Shown: positions 35,695 through 50,860 of the stretch, piece after piece | How the letters are laid out: each line of letters begins with the position of its first letter | How positions within the stretch are numbered: position 1 is the first letter of the stretch | NCBI RefSeq assembly: GCF_000002995.4 | Contig: NW_025062479.1 | Location: forward strand, 8,671,721-8,735,720 | DNA length: 64,000 nucleotides | Source: Brugia malayi | Taxonomy: Eukaryota; Nematoda; Chromadorea; Rhabditida; Onchocercidae | Direction of reading: 5' to 3' | The notes under the pieces: model-generated | What the model was told of the DNA's origin: nothing | Databases searched by the model: none | Seen by the model: the letters and a program-made list of their open reading frames with translations, nothing else | Translations under genes and position numbers: made by a program

Positions 35695-38600
35695 CACTGT
35701 CGAATTCTTTGAAACTGAGTTAAACGTAGACGAAATTGAATTTATTCAGTGGGAATAAAGAATGGACAAAGAATTCACATCATATAAATAACAAAACTAA
35801 GTCAGAAACGTTTTTAATTCAAAGATTGGAAAGCAGTAGCCTCAGTTAAGATTATCTCAAAATCATTTTCAATGAAAATTTCGAAAATTTCAAATAGATT
35901 GAGAAAAATGAGATAAAATTTGTGACAAAAAAGTGTAACAAAGAATTAAAAAAAATAAGTTTGGACAAATATTAGGGAACAAACAAGGCTGAACACAATT
36001 TTTAGTTTTTTTTTGAGATAGAAAAAAACGAGAACATATGAATGTTCAAGAGATTCATATAACACAGAGATTTATGAAAAATTTTTTCGCAGTGTAAATG
36101 CTCATATTTATATTTAACCTTAAAATACCATTTATTTGTCTAAATAGTATAAAATAAAATGAAACTAAGAAATCGGGAAATTATTTTACTTTATCAATCA
36201 TCGAATTCAAAAAAGGGTTGAAAACACCGAACAGATACATGGCACATGGGAAAATACCCAGAAGCTGTAACGGCAAGATGAATAGATTGATAAAAGATGG
36301 ACTTATATTCAATCTTAAAATACCATTTATTTCTACTTAAATTATTAAACTGCTGGTTAAATTGGAATACCACAGAAACTTTGATAGGGACAAAAAAAAA
36401 AAAAGAAACCTTTCGCGCAACTAGCAATCTGTGTCCAGAATAAAATGAAAACCAAATAAGGTCTTTCCCTTGGTATCATTATGGATGAAATAGGTTTCAA
36501 AAATAATATAGATCAAATTGATTTTCGGAGCAATAGCGTTTTCTGCGGAAATCTCCTGAAAATAATTGGATGAAAAGATACGAAAATTCCAGTCCAACTA
36601 CAAGTAGCGATCTGTACATGCCTCAATTCAACGTCTATGTTTTTATAGGCTTTCTCGCTGCAGTAAATGTTGTTCGAACTAAAAAATGTTTATATTAAGT
36701 ATTTCAAATCTTAAAGTCTATCGCATTCGTTTTCAATGCTAATGACGTAAAACTATTTAATTTATCTTATAAGGTTTACTTGGACAAATTCATTCAGTAT
36801 CTGAACTTGAGAATACTTGAATTTCAAATTAAAATTACGGAAAATTTCCACTGATATAATTTATCTTCTGAAAATTAACCGAGAGTGAGATTTGAAGTTG
36901 CTATATCAGGCTGGTCAACTCCCAGGGGAGTGAATTAAAGCAAAAATGCTTGTAATTTAATATGCTATGCTTCAAAGAAATTTCAATGTTTCTCATAAAT
37001 TTGAGCTTTTAAATTTATTTTGCAGAGTATTCCAGATCTACACAGATATGATATGCGCATAGTTACAAGACATTTCACTTTTATTGCAAATATGTGAAAG
37101 TATTATGTAGGAAACACTTTGTTTCGTCTTTGGGGAAAAGTGCAAGAATTAAGGAGAAATTTTGAAGAAAATTGGATTTTTTTTCTATCGAGTTGGAGCG
37201 TTAATCAAACTAAATGGACCAGCTAAACTTATATTTACCGAAATTTCCGCTTCGTGCACTCGATTTTTTACTTGGCTAAAGAAATGTCTAGATTTGATAC
37301 AGGTGTAAATACAAGAACTTTGAATTTCAGCAATTCGATAATGCATATGCAAATGAACATTGATGTACATAAGATAGTTACCATTAATTTTTTCAGTATC
37401 AAGAAAACAATCATTTCAAGTTTTCTGTATAGTTTGGATTTACAATTCTGTGAAGTTTGAATTCGCTAACTTTCAGCTATCATTTATAATTCTTTTTAAA
37501 ATTGTTTCAACTGTGAATATCAGTCTTTCAAAATCTCTTCGGAATGAGATTTTCTTTTTAAGTTACAAAGTCTGAAAGTTCGAACAGATCTCATCTTATA
37601 TGGTTTTCCCAATCTTGAAAAACGTTTTTTTTTTTTTTTTTTTTTTTAAGTTTAATCTACTACCAGGTAAGGAAGACTTCAGTTACCATAACTTCAGTTC
37701 GTATGGGGATAAGATCTTGGGATGAAGCTATTAAATTGAACATAAATTGAGGATAAAAAAACTGACAAAAGAAAGAGAGAAGGAGGAAGAATGAGTTGAA
37801 ATAGAAATAGGATTGGTGATTGTCTATCAAACCTACAACTGTTACAAATTGATATATACGCAACCGATCTACGGTTTCTTTTTAAACAGTTGAAATGAAA
37901 TGAGTTATATTGTAGTACTGGTGGCAGCAATAGCATTAGTGGTCGAGGTAAGCGGTGATCTGAGTTGTTGTAGTAACCAACCATCGTAGCAGTTGTTAGT
38001 ACAACGTTTAGCAGGCATGCTATGTTTATACGATGCTCGTATCCTTTCAAATACTTCAAAATATATCCTTGTATTAATTTATCATCTTTAATGAGTGTAC
38101 ACACATGACTCTATGGAACCATTATTATCATAATTCCAAATGTCATCCCAGCAGCCCTCCTACAAATCACTCATTATTTAACATCGAATTTTAAAATAGG
38201 CAGCAATTTTTGTTCACAATTAAAAACGAATTTCCCTCCTTACTGCTTTCACACTTTGCACAAAAAAAAAAAAAGGTTAATTGTTTTGGCACTGCATTAA
38301 AAAAAAGTTTTTTTGTGGACAGGAAACTGCGATGTAAAAAAAAAAAAAAAACATATTTCATCTCTTGAAGGAGACTAGTAATCACGGAAGATGATTTCGA
38401 CATTAATCAGTGTTAATAAGAAGTGCTACGCAATATATAATACCTTAATGATAATGATTTGAGATTCAAGGCAATAAAAGAAAAAGATTTTCATTCTCCT
38501 TAGTAATGCATAAAAGGTTACCTTAATGCAACTATGAAGCTTCCTATAATTGAAAGCAAAAGAAATAGACACACTATGCTTAAACTTATAAAATCAAAAA

Positions 38601-41600
38601 TACAAAAAAGGCGGGATTTGAAATTTTAATCGAAGCAACATATGTTACTACTAATTAACCACGAGATGTACATCGATTCCCACGCCACGCATATCTTTCG
38701 ATATATCATCAGTGGCAGCTGACACAATCATATTACATTGTGGACAACTACTACACAACAAATACTACATAGGCCTTGGATATCAAATATTATCACTGTC
38801 TACTTAATATGAAACAACTTGTTAAACTCCCAAATATTCAAATAACTTTAGCATGTTCATTAATCAATCAATTTTGTGGCAAGGTAAGGCTTTTTGATTT
38901 ATGGCTATTCACGGTAATTAAGGAGTTATTTCGTGGGAAAACAAACATGTTTCATTTTATCGAAAATTAGGTAATTAAGAACTAAAATTTCTTTGGTGTC
39001 TTCGATATTGACTGAGGTACATGATGTACATTTTATGGAGTCAAGTATCTACCATTCCGCAAGCATATCAGCAATTCCACAATACCTTTCTTATCATCAG
39101 AAGCAATCATTCATAGAAAAAAGAAAGAAAAATTACGTGAATCATCCATAAAAATCAAACGATAACTGAAACTGGCTATGCCAAATAATGTCTGCTTGAC
39201 TAGGAGAATGTTTTAGACATTTTAAAGAAATGCTATTCAAAATCTATTCCATTAATGAGAAAAATAATAACAAAAGAGGTGGGATATTGTCAAGCAAAGA
39301 AATAGTCTGTCATTATCATTTGTTACAGTGGACAGCAAATACATTAAATATTGTGAAAGGACAAGCGGGGAAATGGGAGGTGGGAGGGAGGAGGTTAGAG
39401 GTGGAGAATTAGGAGAAAGAAGAAACACGAGACCTCACCAGGGAGTACAACAACAACCTGTTCCCTTTCTATTTGATACCTACCTCCTGTGGCGCTTTCA
39501 AAAAGCTCAAATTAAGAATTATGGACTCCAGGCAAAAAAATAGCCAATAATGATGCGAAACGAACACTGGAAAAGTGTTAGGTTTTAAAAAATGGGGGAC
39601 TGAAAATAAATTGAGAAAAAACTTTCTGTTGAAATATTCCACTACTAAGGAAGTTAAACTACCGAATCAATAATATACGATCGCGAGAAGAATTTAATAC
39701 ATAGTCTCATGGACTGGAAACACAACGATCACTATAAAAAAAAGCCTTAATTGCACTAATACTTGAGGCTGAAGTATTTCTTAACATGGTTATCTAATTT
39801 TGGCGAAATAATTAGCTTATTCGACACCCTACAATTTAACTATTTCGATGATTCCTGTTACACTACATTTGGTTAATTGGTTTAAATGCGCTCCTTGTGG
39901 TGTAATTGTTGAGTTTGTAAATATTACCATAATGTCAACAATTTGATTGTATCCTATCTCTAGATATACAGAAAATATTCAATGAGTATCAAATATCGGT
40001 GAAGACAAGAGAACACAAATCAATATATTTCTATCTAATGCATACAACTGTTTTATATAGTAATGACCACAAAAGAAGCCTGTCGAAAGTACCAGTTAAC
40101 CTTAAGAATTCTAGATTTATCAAAATCTCAAGAAGACAGAATTTATTAAATTCATCTAAATTAGAAAGTAACACAATGTAACGAAGTGCGATGAAAGGAT
40201 ACCTTCTTTTGGAAGTGATTTGATTTGAAGAAATGGTTTTTTTATATAATAAAATGTAAATTGATTTTATACATGATTTTATAATAATAAATGTAAATTT
40301 AAGTAACCTACTTCAGCTGGATATAAAGGAAGATAGGATAGGAAATATTCTACCTACAGTGAGACCTTTTAACTTATCTGTTCCTGAGCTGCAAAAAAGT
40401 GCATTTACAGTTTGGGTAGTAAAAACATTTCTTATTAGAAATAATTTGTAACAGATAAGTTTCTCACATTAGTTCTTTACATTAAAGGTAACCGAGTATG
40501 TGAAAACATTAATGCTGAAAATGACACTCATTAAACCATTTATTTGATAACTACTGTTGATGTTTCACTACTTTTTGATCTATTGGGACGAATATGAAAA
40601 GGACCAAAAATGCTAAGAAACAGTAAAATAGACGGTGTTGTTTCACAATTAATCATTAATCACGATCATCAGAACTACTTTCTTAATAAATTTAAAATTT
40701 GAGAGAAGAAATAAAAATTGGTATTTAAAGAGAGTGCATATTTGTGTTTTATGTATTGCAAGCAATATGATATGTTAATAAATCTCCAGGGATTATACAT
40801 TTACCAAATTCAAGAAATCAGTAATCAGCAAATGCATCAAGTAATCGTGATTACTGGATGCAAAAATAAGAGAAACTGAAAGACATGAAGACAAGAAGAT
40901 TTCAGCAACAAATTAGCAACAGAAGACAAAAACAAATTCCTAAGAAAAAGGTTTTTAATAAGAGATAAAAAACCGCACTCAGTAACTGCCAGTTGCTGAA
41001 GATTACTATTGATAAATGACCACTGCTATTACTGCAAATGCATTCAATCAGTTTAAACTATCTAAATGACAACTAACTATTACAATTCTTACAACAGCTA
41101 CAACTGTAACAATAACATTATTTACTTTTTTCTTATTTCTTACTTTCACCATATTATCCCAAGCGAAAACAATTAATATCATGCAAACTAGTTGAGAACG
41201 GCTTGGTAAGGTTTTTCGGATTTTTTCTATAAAAAGGTTTTGAACAAGTTCTGAGCTATGTCCAGCATTCAATCGTGACATTATCCAAAGATTCGCTGTG
41301 TTGAATGACCAAATATTTTTGGTGACGTCAAAAAAGTTGCCGCAAAACCCACGAAAAAAAAATTGTCAAAAAAAACTTTTACCGAAATTATTAAATAATT
41401 CCGCGAATATTCTCACATGATATATCCTTTCAAATGAATAGTTCATTGCGATTTCAATAACTCACATCAAAAAAGAAAAAAAATGGCGACGAAAACCAAA
41501 ATTATAGGAATATTAGAATTTTTTTCTATTTGAAAGTTTCTTATTTGATGAGTGAAACAAATCTCTGAAATAATAATGCTTAAAATAAAAAGAAAAGGAA

Positions 41601-44600
41601 GCATGTCAGTGATGCTATTTATTGAAAAAGTTCCAATAAATAGAAATAGAAAGCTACTGATACGGCTGCTGGAATAGAAAGGAACAGCGCAAAAAGAAAA
41701 ATTCCATCGACCTTGAAACGGCTTCTGCAATGAGAGGGGGAAAGAAGAGGACGATAGCCTCTATGCCACCAGCACTATCTCATGAATAATTAAATTCTTC
41801 CACAAAAATGAAAATAAATTAAGTAATTGTAAAAATATGAGAAATCAGCAAATAATAAGTAATTAACTGTCTAAATGATCTCAGCTGTTTTACATGCTTT
41901 TTTAAACTGACGAATGAGATAGAAGAAGCAGCGATATTTAAAGTTCTAATCCATTCTGGAACAGGACATTAATGCTAGAAGAAAGATCCACTTCCACGAG
42001 ACATCCACAGAAGGGAGACCATCTAATCCAAATTAAACTACTAATCAATTTAGAAGTTTTACCTTTATTCAACCTCTTAGTAGATGGTCACCGAACTATT
42101 CTTTGCACCAAGGTCTTAGCGATAATACATCCACGGCAACACTCCGACAGCAGAAACGTCAACAGTCAATAAAAAGTGTCATTTAAAATTTGTCAGTGAT
42201 CTTCGTCATGTCGCTGCTGTTTTTCCCTACATTTATTGAGCACAAAGAAAAAAAAAATGTTTCAGTTGCAATTTGCATACGATTTTTTGGATGTAATTAT
42301 TAAGACGCAATTATGTTTGTATCAAATTATCTCATAATAATTGTGCTTTTTTAAATTTCCACTTCATTTTTTTTTCTGGAAAAATAGTTGTGGATTGCAA
42401 TTTTCCATTTCAAATCTTTGCACTAGTAATATACTACTGGAAATTAAAAATATTATTAACATAAAAATAAATTTGTTCGAGAATTGCTAATTCTTAATTT
42501 TCAATACGGAAAAATGATGAAATTGAAAATATTTTTTACTTTAAATGAGGGTCAAGTGGTTCAGCACAAGAGTTACGACTGCTGAAAAATGAAGTCAGTA
42601 TGTCAGTATCCCTTTTTTCTAATTTGAAAAAATGAGCAGTATGGAAAGAAAGAGATTGTTACAAATATTTCAGCATTAAATGAAATTGGCAAAGAAAAAC
42701 CTTTAAGCAAATTAAAGAAAAGTGATGAAAAAAAACAAAGTTAGTGGAAAATAGCAATAAGATAGAACAAAAACAATGAATAAAAAGAGAATACCGATTT
42801 GTTCGAAATTTGGCGACTAATAATCGACGTTTCATTAATTGTGCCATTCCAATATCCTTTTTGATTTATATTTTTCTGGATAAAAAGATCCGCTCGGATT
42901 CTCCAGTGCAATTAGCTTTATCCACATTAAGCATATGGGATTAGTGACCTCATTTCAGTTTTTTGTCAACTGATTGATTAAACCATGAAAGTAAAATTAG
43001 AGAACAGATTCAAATTCGCTTCAACTTATTGGTTAGAATATTTTGCTTATGGAATATTCAAAATTAAAGAATAAAGATACTTTTACTCCTCACTATGTTG
43101 TACAGTAAAATTTTATTCTTGGGTAAAAAATTAAATTAAAGTGAGTTGATTTATGGGCTTTTTCGATTTTGACATAAGTGATAGGTAAAGAGTGAAGGAT
43201 GAGCGACTGAACTGCTTCAAGCAGAATTTTCAAATTGAAAATATGTTGATAATAGTAAATGTTGAACTCAGAGTAATAATGATATATGTAAATATGAAAG
43301 TGATCTAATTGACATGATGATGGATCTAGCTTAAATAGCTTATAGAAAAAGTCGATTTCTTCAAGGTCATTAAAATATGCTTACGATTGTTTCTTTCTCA
43401 CCGTATTATTATTATTATTTTCATTATTAACTGTGCCCATTTGTTTTCGGCCATAATTTATTCATCTTCATGGGAACTTATTTACAAATACACGATAAAA
43501 ATTCAAATTTAGTTGTTCTACTGAACAGCAAATATTCAAATCTGTTGTTGAGACAAATTTTTGCTAAAAAACTAGTTTAAAGTAGCTCTGATACACATCT
43601 TTTTTCTAATAAATTAAAATGATCAAAAAAAAAAAATAGCTGAAGGTGCAGCCGAAAGAATTCATATTAATTTTTCACGTCAGCATTTGATTCTGACTTC
43701 AACCTATCTTATTTTGCCAGTCAGAATTCGTTTCTTAATCTTCATTGGCATAGTTCCTTACACTGCTCATGCAAAAACTGCACATTAACGCATTATATAT
43801 ACAACGATAATTAAATATATTAGTTACATTTATAGGGAAAAAAATCAAGGAAAAAATTTCAGAAATGTCATTTATAAAAATAATAACATAAAACTTTTTA
43901 TTGTAAGTGAAAAATGGACAGCTGAAAAATCACACTGCAAAAATAATTTTTCCAATTGCCAATTATTTTTAAGATAAAGGAAAGAAATTTACACGCTAAT
44001 ATAATGCGGTACTAATGAATGCGCAAGACATTAGATCGAAAAAGAAAGATTGCCAGCTGAGTCGATAGCAAATGCATTAATGATACCCGCAGCTGAACAG
44101 ACCAATGAAGCTATAATTGTTTATTTTTCTTTTTTGTTTTGTTTTTTAAGTAAGGAAGACAAAGACACTATGAGTGCTTTACATTTAAAATTTAAATAGG
44201 CCGAGTCTTTGCAAAAATTGTAACTTCAGCAGAATACGAATAATAAGATTGTGATAAACATGAAAAAGGGAAAAGTGGCCAAAGGTGAAAAGAATTCAGG
44301 AACAAAAAGAGTTGGATGATGCATAATGGTACGTACAGAAGGTCATAGGGCAGGAAATAAATTGCTGCATTTTTATGAGAAGCAGTAGAATGACACATGT
44401 GGTGGACAACAGCGTAATGGAATTGAATGGTGTAGGTAGGTGGGTTTACGCTGCTACTACAGCCCTGTGTACATGGTAAACAGCTAGGCATGAGAAGAAA
44501 AAGGAGGGCAACTTCAAACTACTACCACCCCGACTCTTACAGGAAACGCCAGCAATGAATTCCAAGCGGCAACACACATTGTGAACATCGAAATGAACTC

Positions 44601-47600
44601 AAATGAAAAAGGCACATGATGTCAGTTGCGCTCAAGGATCGAGGAATAGATGTCGTTTATGGACATTAAACTGCTATTCACATCTAATATCAGTAAATCT
44701 TGGACATGCTCCTTTTAGAATGAAACAAAATATACGTCAAACTTCTCTAATGTATTTTAAAATATCATCGAACAATAAATAAAGTTGTCTTTATTATGTT
44801 AGATCAAGTAATGCGTTTAAGTGATTTTGAAAAGTTCACTCCAAAAAATTAAAATTTTCTCATTAATCATAGTTTGTTGCGTAATCTTCCTTTCTGTGCC
44901 ACAATTTCGCTTTCACAACCTTAGGGTAGTCATTTGTAAACAGGTGCTCAATATCAGTCAACTGACACGTTAAACTGAGTAAAGTACTTAAAAGTAACGT
45001 TTTTTTCTTTCTTTTTTTGTTTTTTTTTTTTCAAATTTCTAGCAGTATGAATTTTAGTTAATTCAATGGTTATTTTTTTTTTTTTTTGGAATTGTCATCA
45101 ATAACTACAATGTATCATGCTGATAATTCTGCATTGTTTTCGTGAGCCTTAAAATCTCATTTTAAAGATTCTCACATATTTCTTCAATCATCAATACCTT
45201 ATTGATGTCTGCAATCAGAATTATCACTATGCTCACTTATATCACTTCTTAACAATTAGTATTGCAGATCAATCATTTGCTCATTCAATCAAAAAAAAAA
45301 AAACGGTAAATGAAAAGGGTAACGAAAAAATTTGGGGTTAGGAAAAAACGAAAATTAAAAAAGATTTGAACATTTCACAACAATGAAGAGCGGAATTCTT
45401 GCTTCTGACTTTTTTTTCAACAAAAATATTAGGATAAACATCTCATCTCAAGATCATCTCAAGAATAAATACTGTTATCACAATGGAAGAAGGATGCAAC
45501 AGATTAGATATGGTGAAAAAAGGAACTGTATGAAGTTTTTCTTTTGTTTTTCGAAATTCGAACAGTGTTACGTATCAGTACTATAAAACCTGACAGTATC
45601 TCTTCAATCAGCAGTGAATATCATATGTTTTTGTTGTCCTGATATCTCTCGTGATTGATTTCACGTCTAAATTGAAGTGATCATTTTTTTTAAAAAAATA
45701 ATGTACCAAATCCTTTCCTTTCCACACTTTCGCAATATGTTATACATTGAAACGTTTATTTCTCAACTGAAATTGCAGAGAAATTTTTTTTTTTCTTTGT
45801 CAAACTACTGTTTGATTACAAACATACCAATCAGAATTATGCATTACCAAAATTGCATTGAAAACACTGAAAAATTCTTACAGTATCCGTCTGTCCGAAA
45901 TTGCTCTGTTCGTATCTTTTGACTAAGACAAGAAGTGATACATGTATTAATGAAAGCAGATACTTTCAGTTCTATATCGATATTGAATTTTACTTGTCAA
46001 AGTGTAATGTTTTAGATGAAAATGACATATCTAGAATACAAATCGAAAATATTTTTATGCTTTTAAAAAATTGTCACTGAAGTTAAAGGTGTCCTACCAT
46101 CACTATAAGTTAAGAAATTCAACTTTGTTGTTTCATTCCAAAAACTCAACCGCTAAGGTTTTTAAAGAATATGTAGCAACTTCACAAATGAAATTGGAGT
46201 GGCAAAATTAGCAACTGTGATCAGTTTTAGTTCTGTCGTCCAACATTATTTGCAAATAGACCTACATTCTGATAAAAAAAACAGAAACAGACTAATTATT
46301 AAATTGCGAAGGATCAATATGTGGTTTTCAACACACGGGCAACTAGCAAAAGTAAAAATTATTGCCTACTAAGATTGCAGCAGTGAACAATTAGCGGTAG
46401 TGAAACCTGGGAAATGGTAGTAAGTCTTAGTAATCATTTAAATACAACAGGTAATATTCGAAAATCAAATTGTTTTTACTTTTTTTTTTCAACTGAAATA
46501 CTGCAACATCAGTATTATTTAACACCTAGGCATTTTATTTACTAATGAAGTTGCTTAGTTTTTCCAATTTTATCAAACATGAAAATGACGAGAGTTATTT
46601 GTTAATTCTTATGATAATGCGTTTCTAAACAAAATCTTTTGCCCAGTATGAATGATTTCATTCGAAAATGAAATAGATTTTTCGAATAACTCGAAATGAA
46701 TTAATATTACACAATTGAAGACTTTTTTATTGCGTTTAACTGATAATAAATGCTTCTTTTCAAAAAAGTATTTGTAAAAGCTCAGTCGACCAAAGTTCAG
46801 CGGACCATTCATACTTCTGGTCCTAAGCTTAATGTTAACCCGCCTCTCTTGCAGAAGTATTTTTGCAAGTTGTCATATATTACAACAAAGATGTTTATGA
46901 CTTAGTCTTGAACATTGTGCTAAAAAAATGTTATCTTTTAAAAGTTAATTCGAAAAATTTTTTTAAATTAAAATTTATGAATATTTGCAAAACCTCTAAA
47001 GCCAAACAACACAAACTTTTAAGAATCTTTAACTTGAGACGAAATTTTGAGAAGACAGGTAAAAGTGTAAATAGATGCAGAAGGAGACAAGAAACTAGTT
47101 TTCTAATAAATAACATGATTTTTTTTAATTATACAGCTGATGGATATGTTAAAAACTCTTTAATCTATAAAAACTCACTACTCCAAAATCATTTTATGAC
47201 CAGCCATAGTTAATTGATTTGCAAAAAAAGGACTTTATCGCTTGAGATAGATTGACTTCCATGCCTTCATTATGTTAATCACACTTTGATTAACTTGGTA
47301 TAGATATGTAATGAAAATTTAGTAAAATTTAAATGTTCTGATCTAAAATGTTCCAATAAGGCAAGAAAATAGTTTGTTAATCCAAACTATTGATGTTCTA
47401 GTCAAAAAGTGAATTTCGAAACTAAAACATTTTAGAACTAAGAACGACTGAAAAGTCATTGATCAAAGTTTTTCTTTTTTTGAAATATTTCAGAACATGA
47501 CTTTTCTAATAGTTCTGTGGTTCATAAAAAATTGAAATGAAAAGCAAAAAGAGATTTATAACGGAATAAAGTTGGTAGTGAATAACTGCAACAGCAGAAG

Positions 47601-47999
47601 AATACGATGATGGAATGAATAATTGGTTGAATTACGTTGTACCGTGAAAAGATTTTAATTTTTATTCGACTTCAGTGTCTGGCGAGAGTTATAGTCACTA
47701 ACGTCCTTAATTATCATTTCAAGCTTACTATCTTTGATCATTAGATAGAAATATAATTTGCCAACTGCTAACTTAATTTTTATGCACTGATTTGAATTAA
47801 AAAATTTAAATTAGGATTGGAGTGCGTTACAATTACTATTTCTTTGTAGACGGACAGACATTATGATTATTTGCATTAGAAATTAGATTTACAATATAAG
47901 AGATTTTAACAACTCAAAGTGTTAGGAACACATTTTTGAAACTTCTCGTAAACTGTAATATGACTAAAAGATCATCTATTTCAACTTCAGAAGTGATAT

Positions 48000-48247
48000 T
48001 GAATACTTATCTAGAATACTGATCATCGCTGGTTACAAGGACAAGAAGAAATTTGTCGAAATTAAAATCTGCTGTTGAAAAAGGTGAAGATTCAACTAAT
48101 TTTTCAGTTTCACATTCTATTCAAAACCAAGCAAGAAATTTTTGTCTGGAAATGCTGCTGTTTCAGCAAGAAAGAGATAAAATTTTAATAAGAAAGATGA
48201 CAAGGATTGATGCTAATAGTACGAACTATGGAATATGCAAACTGTGA
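48000..48247 (+). pseudogene. Possible retroelement gag N-terminal scrap
   Basis: A plus-strand frame reads TRTRRNLSKLKSAVEKGED and continues as a charged helix (EMLLFQQERDKILIRKMTRI) before a stop at 48247. The start resembles the N-terminus of BEL/Pao-type Gag proteins (a basic segment followed by helices). Nothing else of an element is visible nearby, and the resemblance is weak. It could be a chance frame. Confidence 0.25.
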
Positions 48248-48894
48248 ATTTAAATTTTTAGATCTTTCATTACATTTGTTATCTTTTAGGCGATCTGTAC
48301 TACTTATTTCTGTGTAGAAGGGACATTCACTGGTTTCATTTTACACTCTTTTCAGTTTTTGTTTGAAATTGACACTTCATTTATTTGAAACAAGAAATAG
48401 TGAAGAATGTAAACAATGCCAGAATTCCCCTATAATATCACTTACTTTAGGGATATAGCATCTCGAACCTTTGTGGGTCTTCCCGTTTAAACATTTTATG
48501 TCCTTTTTTTTTTATTCACAATATTTATAGCTCATCAAAAAATTCCTCACACACATTTTAAATTAGAAGTCGAGAGAGAGAAAAAAAACTTTCAGTAAAG
48601 CAATGTTTAAGTTTGAAACAATCAAAAAATATAGAAAGAAGGAACAGAATGATTCGTTTACTTAAAATTATCTAAAAATGAAGAAATAGCTGCGATCGAC
48701 AGGTTTTTTTTATCATGCAGTAATCTAAAGTTTACTACAGAATTAAACATAAATTTATGATTTGCTACAACTTTCAACTAGAAAACAAGGGATGGATATG
48801 AGATAATAAAATGTGGTAATGTTGTCATGGTAGCATATATATGTGTATATATGCTTAAGACTGTTGCAGTACTTACAATAAGATGTAATGAAGT

Positions 48895-48948
48895 AATTAT
48901 TATTGTGTTAATTATATTACATTAATAATTAACACAACGGTAATAATT
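48895..48948. repeat. Long AT-rich hairpin (21 bp of stem, one 3-base bulge)
   Basis: AATTATTA plus TTGTGTTAATTAT (48895-48915) pairs with ATAATTAACACAA (48925-48937) and, after a CGG bulge, TAATAATT (48941-48948). The loop is 9 bases. The fold is perfect outside the bulge. It could be a small RNA precursor, a palindromic element end, or chance in AT-rich DNA. Confidence 0.75.
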
Positions 48949-50860
48949 TTTGCATTTCTTGTCTCACATTTTCTGCTATGATATTCGTTAAAAAAAATGT
49001 CCAGAAATGTGCGTTGCTTTTTGACATAAAAAAAAATTATAAATAATAGTTCGGGATTTCACTCTCAAACTAATAAATCAGATCATCTTTAAGGAACTTT
49101 TTTTATTTTGATTTAGTAATGTTTCAAATAGTTGTGTTTTAATAAAATTCGATGGAACAAATTTCAATCCTCTTTCAGATAAACAACATGAGTTAGTATA
49201 TTTTCATTGCATAATCCGGTTAGTTTTTTTGGCTTCTGAATTAAAGCAAAGAAAAGTTGACTTTCTTTTTTTGAATTAACTATTTTATTCTGTTTTTGCG
49301 AAATATTCTGCTGAAGACCAGTAAAAAATTCAAGCAACAGAACCGGAATTATTCTCTTGAGGAATACATTCAGTTTCAGAATATAGGAAAAAAAGACATT
49401 TCCTCAAGGGATAATTAACAAAATGATATATTCCAATAAATGAAAGGATTATCAGGGACGCTTCATTTCGATTTAAGTCAAAATCTTTGAAATTGTCATG
49501 TCTAAATTATTCATAATCACATTAGCTATACTTTTTTAACCACTCGTAATTTTGCTAAAAGTACGATGCAATTATTGCTGAAACGATAAATTTCACCTCT
49601 GTGGAGCTTTCAAAATAAGCAATTTTTGGAACCATTTAAACTGAAGTGATAATTGGAAAACCAGTTCGAAGCTTTGTTCTATTAGAGTTGTGTTTTTGCT
49701 GTGATGAAAGAACAGACCATCAAAACCTTAGTAGTACTGTTTACAAATATGATACCTACCTAACAAAATTTAGGTACTGCAGAAGGTACTGCCACTCCAA
49801 CAATCAATCATCTTCATAGAAATTTTAGTAAAACCGAATTGATTTTGCCAGAGCTCTTTCTTTCATATATTCAGACATTATGAATGAGAACTGACATTTG
49901 TATTGCAAAATCCTTTCAGCTATTGTCCTCCATTTTATCAAAGTTCTTTAAATGACCTATCATTTATTCTTTCAATGCAAGATTTTATTGTTTCAGGTAC
50001 TTAAAAAACGGTGACTCATTTATAAATGAATACTACTTAGGGACAAAAGGATTCATAAAATGAAGAAGTTAAGTTAATATCGATCCATAGGATCTTTATA
50101 CAAAGTAAATTCCAAAAAGTTATGCAAACTTCCAAGTTAGCAATAACAACTAATGTTTCATGTAAATTGATTTTAAAAAAATTCAAGAAAGTAAATAAGA
50201 AACATTTACCATTTCCACGAAAATGAGATGATCATATCTGAGAAAATGTTCGCTTTGTGAATTGGAAGAAATGAGAACAAAAATTTGTTAAGATCATAAA
50301 ATTAAGTAACAGTTTGATGACGCGAAGACAAATTGAACCATATCTTGACAAATTAAGAACTTTCATCCGAATTCTTTTTCAAATTCTGACAAAAGAATAT
50401 CCGACATATTTTTTACGCATTGCTTTTATTGTTTTCTCTTTATTTCATTAATTATTAGTGTAAGTATTAAGTACAAGAGCATAAGACAAGTTTTAACAAC
50501 ATTTGAAATATCGACAAACTTTCATTACCATTTTTTTTTTTTTTTTTTTTTGTGCTCAATAATTCTCTTATCAGTTCTCAAGAAGTAAACCATCTAATCT
50601 TCCCTGTTTGCCGAACTTCTACGAATTGAACTAATGTGTTATTATCCATTAACAATAACGGACATCTGCAGTGACGTGTAATTTAGACAATCATCTCAAA
50701 ACAAAAGCAAAAAAAAAAAAAAATTTATGGCTTTAACTTCTTGGGATGGTCGAAGGGTTTCGCTCAAAACCCGAGAAAATAACACCAACATCTGGAAAGT
50801 GACTACTCTGTTCTGGAGAACTAGTCTTTGAAATTAACTTATCGTATCTAAAGAAAATAC

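Larger units (their letters stand above)
33989..50860. other. Long non-coding interval (possible first intron of syg-2)
   Basis: No gene is supported in nearly 17 kb. The longest frames (for example 46863-47213 plus, 37694-38104 minus, 44192-44491 minus) have AT-driven composition and no domain. If the signal-peptide candidate at 50861-50918 is right, this is a single 16.9 kb intron of syg-2. Landmarks are two strong hairpins (35654-35694, 48895-48948), a T tract at about 37627-37648, another at about 50531-50551, a purine-rich stretch at 39361-39430, and a possible gag scrap at 48000-48247. Confidence 0.5.

Noticed and set aside
37694..38104. 136-codon minus-strand open frame, starting near a T-homopolymer region
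   Set aside because: Leu/Phe/Ser-rich without motif or splice context; likely chance.
46863..47213. 116-codon plus-strand open frame
   Set aside because: Lys/Asn/Phe-rich composition expected of AT-rich DNA, no domain, no flanking exons.
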